A stretch of 64,000 bases of DNA. Origin: Candidatus Uabimicrobium amorphum (GTDB lineage: Bacteria; Planctomycetota; Uabimicrobiia; Uabimicrobiales; Uabimicrobiaceae). Positions 62,092-64,000 of this stretch are shown here, piece by piece. The stretch lies in contig NZ_AP019860.1 in the NCBI RefSeq assembly GCF_009002475.1, positions 8,305,547-8,369,546 on the forward strand, read 5' to 3'. The notes under the pieces are model-generated. The model was not told the origin of the DNA and did no database searches. It saw only the letters and a list, made by a program, of their open reading frames with translations. How positions within the stretch are numbered: the first letter of the stretch is position 1; each line of letters begins with the position of its first letter. Made by a program: the position numbers and the translations under genes.

Positions 62092-64000
62092 GAAAATATG
62101 TAATTATATTACTACTACTGTGCGCCTCTGTTACCGCACAGGTGCAACTCGACTACTACCTGCCTCAAGGAGAATACGACAAAAATATTCCCACCCCACA
62201 ACAGTTTTTGGGATATCAGGTCGGAGAATGGCATGTAAGTCACGACCAATTGGTGTACTACATAAAAAAACTCGGAGAATTGTCCGAACGTTTTAATGTA
62301 CAAGAATACGCCCGTAGCTACGAAGCACGTCCTCTTATTGTGGCAACGATCACCAGTACCGACAATCATCAAAATATCGAAGAGATACAACAAAGACACC
62401 GTAGTTTACGCAGTGGAAATGACATAGACGTCAGCACCATGCCTGCGGTTGTATACATCGGTCATTCTATCCATGGCAATGAACCCAGTGGTTCAAACGC
62501 AGCTCTTATTGCGGCCTATTTTTTAGCCGCTGCCCAAGGCGAAGAGGTAGAAAAAATGTTGCAAAACACGATTATCCTTCTAGACCCATGTATGAATCCC
62601 GATGGTTTCAATCGTTTTGCAAGCTGGGTAAATACGCATAAAAGTAAAAAACCTACTGCTGCCGCCATATGTCGCGAGCACAATGAAGTGTGGCCACGTG
62701 GACGCACCAATCATTACTGGTTTGACCTTAATCGCGATTGGTTGCTAACACAACACCCTGAAAGCCGCGGTAGAGTGAAAATTTTCCAACAGTGGCAACC
62801 TAATATACTTACCGACCACCATGAAATGGGAACCCAATCTACCTATTTTTTTCAACCCGGTGTTCCCAAGCGTACTCATCCACTCACTCCGCAAAAAAAT
62901 CAAATTCTCACAAAAAAAATCGCACATTTTCACGCAAAAACACTCGACAAAATAGGTTCACTATATTACAGCGAAGAACGCTTTGATGACTTTTACTACG
63001 GCAAAGGTTCTACATACCCTGACGTTCAAGGTGCTGTTGGAATTTTATTTGAACAAGCGAGTTCCCGAGGACACTTACAAGAAAGTGTGCATGGTGATGT
63101 TTCTTTCCCGTTTACCATACGCAATCAGGTAAAAACAATTTTTTCGACTTTGGAAGCGGCGCAAAATCTACGTGTAGAGCTACTCTCCTATCGGCGTAAT
63201 TTTTATTCTGAGTCCCGAGAATTGGCTCAAAAAGACGAGATAAAAGCATACATCATCAGCGACAACAACGATAAAAAGCGATTAACGCACTTTGCGCAGT
63301 TGTTGCAACGTCATAAGATTGACGTATTTCATCTCGCCAAACCCATCACCGTAGATAGCGTCGAGTACACGGAAGAAAACTCCCTACTTGTTCCGACACA
63401 TCAATCGCAGTATCGTTTAATCAAATCGCTATTTGAAAGACGCACTTCTTTCGCCGACACTATTTTTTACGATGTATCGGCGTGGACAATGCCCATGGCG
63501 TTCCATTTGAGTTTTGCAGAATTAAAAAACAAAGCACAACTCACCTATCTCCAAGGTGAAAATTACCAATATACCTTTACACCTCCGCAAACAACTTTTG
63601 ATGAAAAGGCATATGCCTATCTGTTCACCTGGGATGGTTACTATGCTCCCCGCGCGTTGAATCGATTGTTGCAACTAGGAGCAAAGGTTAAAGTGGCCAC
63701 AAAAGAATTTTCCGCGGTAGTAAACGGCGCACAAAAACGCTTTACCTATGGAACTATACTTGTTCCCATGGGCATTCAAACCGACAAAAAACAAATTGCC
63801 CACACTATGGAAACAATTGCCAGCGAGGACCATGTCGCCGTATATCGCGCCGAAACTGGTTTTACACCTGTGGGAATGGACTTAGGTAGTGGTAACTTTC
63901 GTTCTTTACAACCGCCAAAAACCGTTATGTTAGCAGGAAAAGGAGTCAACGCCTACGATGCGGGAGAGGTATGGCATCTTTTTGATGTGCGCTTTAACAT
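62088..64000 (+). CDS. Secreted M14-family zinc carboxypeptidase, partial
   Basis: 637 codons, running off the right edge. A signal peptide (MRKYVIILLLLCASVTA) is followed by an M14 domain: zinc ligands in GHSIHGNEPSG (H, E) and TDHHEMG, LLDPCMNPDGFNRF, FDLNRDW, and a late Glu in LFEQASSRG as the catalytic base. Downstream is a long second region (LTHFAQLLQRHKIDVF and on). Length and order fit large bacterial M14 enzymes of about 850 residues. GGAG lies before the ATG. Likely digests peptides outside the cytoplasm. Confidence 0.9.
   Translation, partial: MRKYVIILLLLCASVTAQVQLDYYLPQGEYDKNIPTPQQFLGYQVGEWHVSHDQLVYYIKKLGELSERFNVQEYARSYEARPLIVATITSTDNHQNIEEIQQRHRSLRSGNDIDVSTMPAVVYIGHSIHGNEPSGSNAALIAAYFLAAAQGEEVEKMLQNTIILLDPCMNPDGFNRFASWVNTHKSKKPTAAAICREHNEVWPRGRTNHYWFDLNRDWLLTQHPESRGRVKIFQQWQPNILTDHHEMGTQSTYFFQPGVPKRTHPLTPQKNQILTKKIAHFHAKTLDKIGSLYYSEERFDDFYYGKGSTYPDVQGAVGILFEQASSRGHLQESVHGDVSFPFTIRNQVKTIFSTLEAAQNLRVELLSYRRNFYSESRELAQKDEIKAYIISDNNDKKRLTHFAQLLQRHKIDVFHLAKPITVDSVEYTEENSLLVPTHQSQYRLIKSLFERRTSFADTIFYDVSAWTMPMAFHLSFAELKNKAQLTYLQGENYQYTFTPPQTTFDEKAYAYLFTWDGYYAPRALNRLLQLGAKVKVATKEFSAVVNGAQKRFTYGTILVPMGIQTDKKQIAHTMETIASEDHVAVYRAETGFTPVGMDLGSGNFRSLQPPKTVMLAGKGVNAYDAGEVWHLFDVRFN

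Noticed and set aside
1-64000. tRNA, rRNA or riboswitch
   Set aside because: No cloverleaf, conserved rRNA segment or known riboswitch core noticed on either strand; a dedicated search (tRNAscan-SE, Infernal) would be decisive.

Overview
The window comes from a low-GC, Gram-negative-type bacterium. It has lipoproteins with lipoboxes, a GspK-like pseudopilin and an MsbA-like exporter. Its hallmark is a set of large multi-domain signalling proteins: eukaryotic-type Ser/Thr kinases and pseudokinases fused to formylglycine-generating-enzyme-like (FGE-like) domains, FHA proteins, a caspase-FGE fusion and STAND-like ATPases. With the low GC this most resembles deep-branching Planctomycetes of the Candidatus Uabimicrobium type. 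That placement is inferred from gene content; no rRNA gene is present. I found no tRNA, CRISPR array or transposase.

Region 1 (1-13.9 kb) is a surface-polysaccharide locus. It holds a sugar nucleotidyltransferase, three tandem sulfotransferase-like paralogues, and a minus-strand operon of ABC exporter, GT2, two more sulfotransferase-like proteins with C-terminal membrane anchors, an RgpF-domain protein and a GT4, followed by a separate GT4. Together they look like assembly, export and sulfation of a cell-surface glycan.

Region 2 (13.9-22.2 kb) has msrB and then a minus-strand signalling cluster: two paralogous small lipoproteins, a pseudokinase-FGE protein, a small membrane protein, an active kinase and a kinase-FGE protein. 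Region 3 (22.2-34.9 kb) is mixed: a holin-like membrane protein, a TerB-like helical protein, an M28 aminopeptidase, recN, a fused flavoprotein/polyferredoxin, a DUF547 protein, a caspase-like/FGE fusion and an aldehyde dehydrogenase. Region 4 (34.9-44.3 kb) has an unknown secreted protein, a protein with two kinase domains plus FGE, and a giant GspK-like pseudopilin carrying a LamG-like insert.

Region 5 (45-61 kb) is the least explained. A plus-strand group encodes a double-FHA protein, a HEAT-like protein, a TPR lipoprotein and a second FHA protein. It faces a pseudokinase fused to a TIR/deoxyribosyltransferase-like domain. Further on, a tightly coupled three-gene operon (52.4-59.3 kb) encodes a protein with helical repeats and two Hfq/Sm-like domains, a STAND-like P-loop ATPase, and a 1417-residue membrane coiled-coil protein with four copies of a KYGI motif. 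This operon is the best candidate for an undescribed system. The window ends with a TPR protein, a HAD hydrolase, an S24/S26-like protein and a partial M14 carboxypeptidase.

Three classes of non-coding repeat sit between genes: (A) elements with inverted ends related to GGATCCCTGGTCAAGCC, one of which runs into a nine-copy 20/21-bp tandem array; (B) about 110-130-bp two-hairpin elements in two subfamilies, one inside a 200-bp tandem duplication that also copied the end of the HAD gene; (C) degenerate hexamer tracts.
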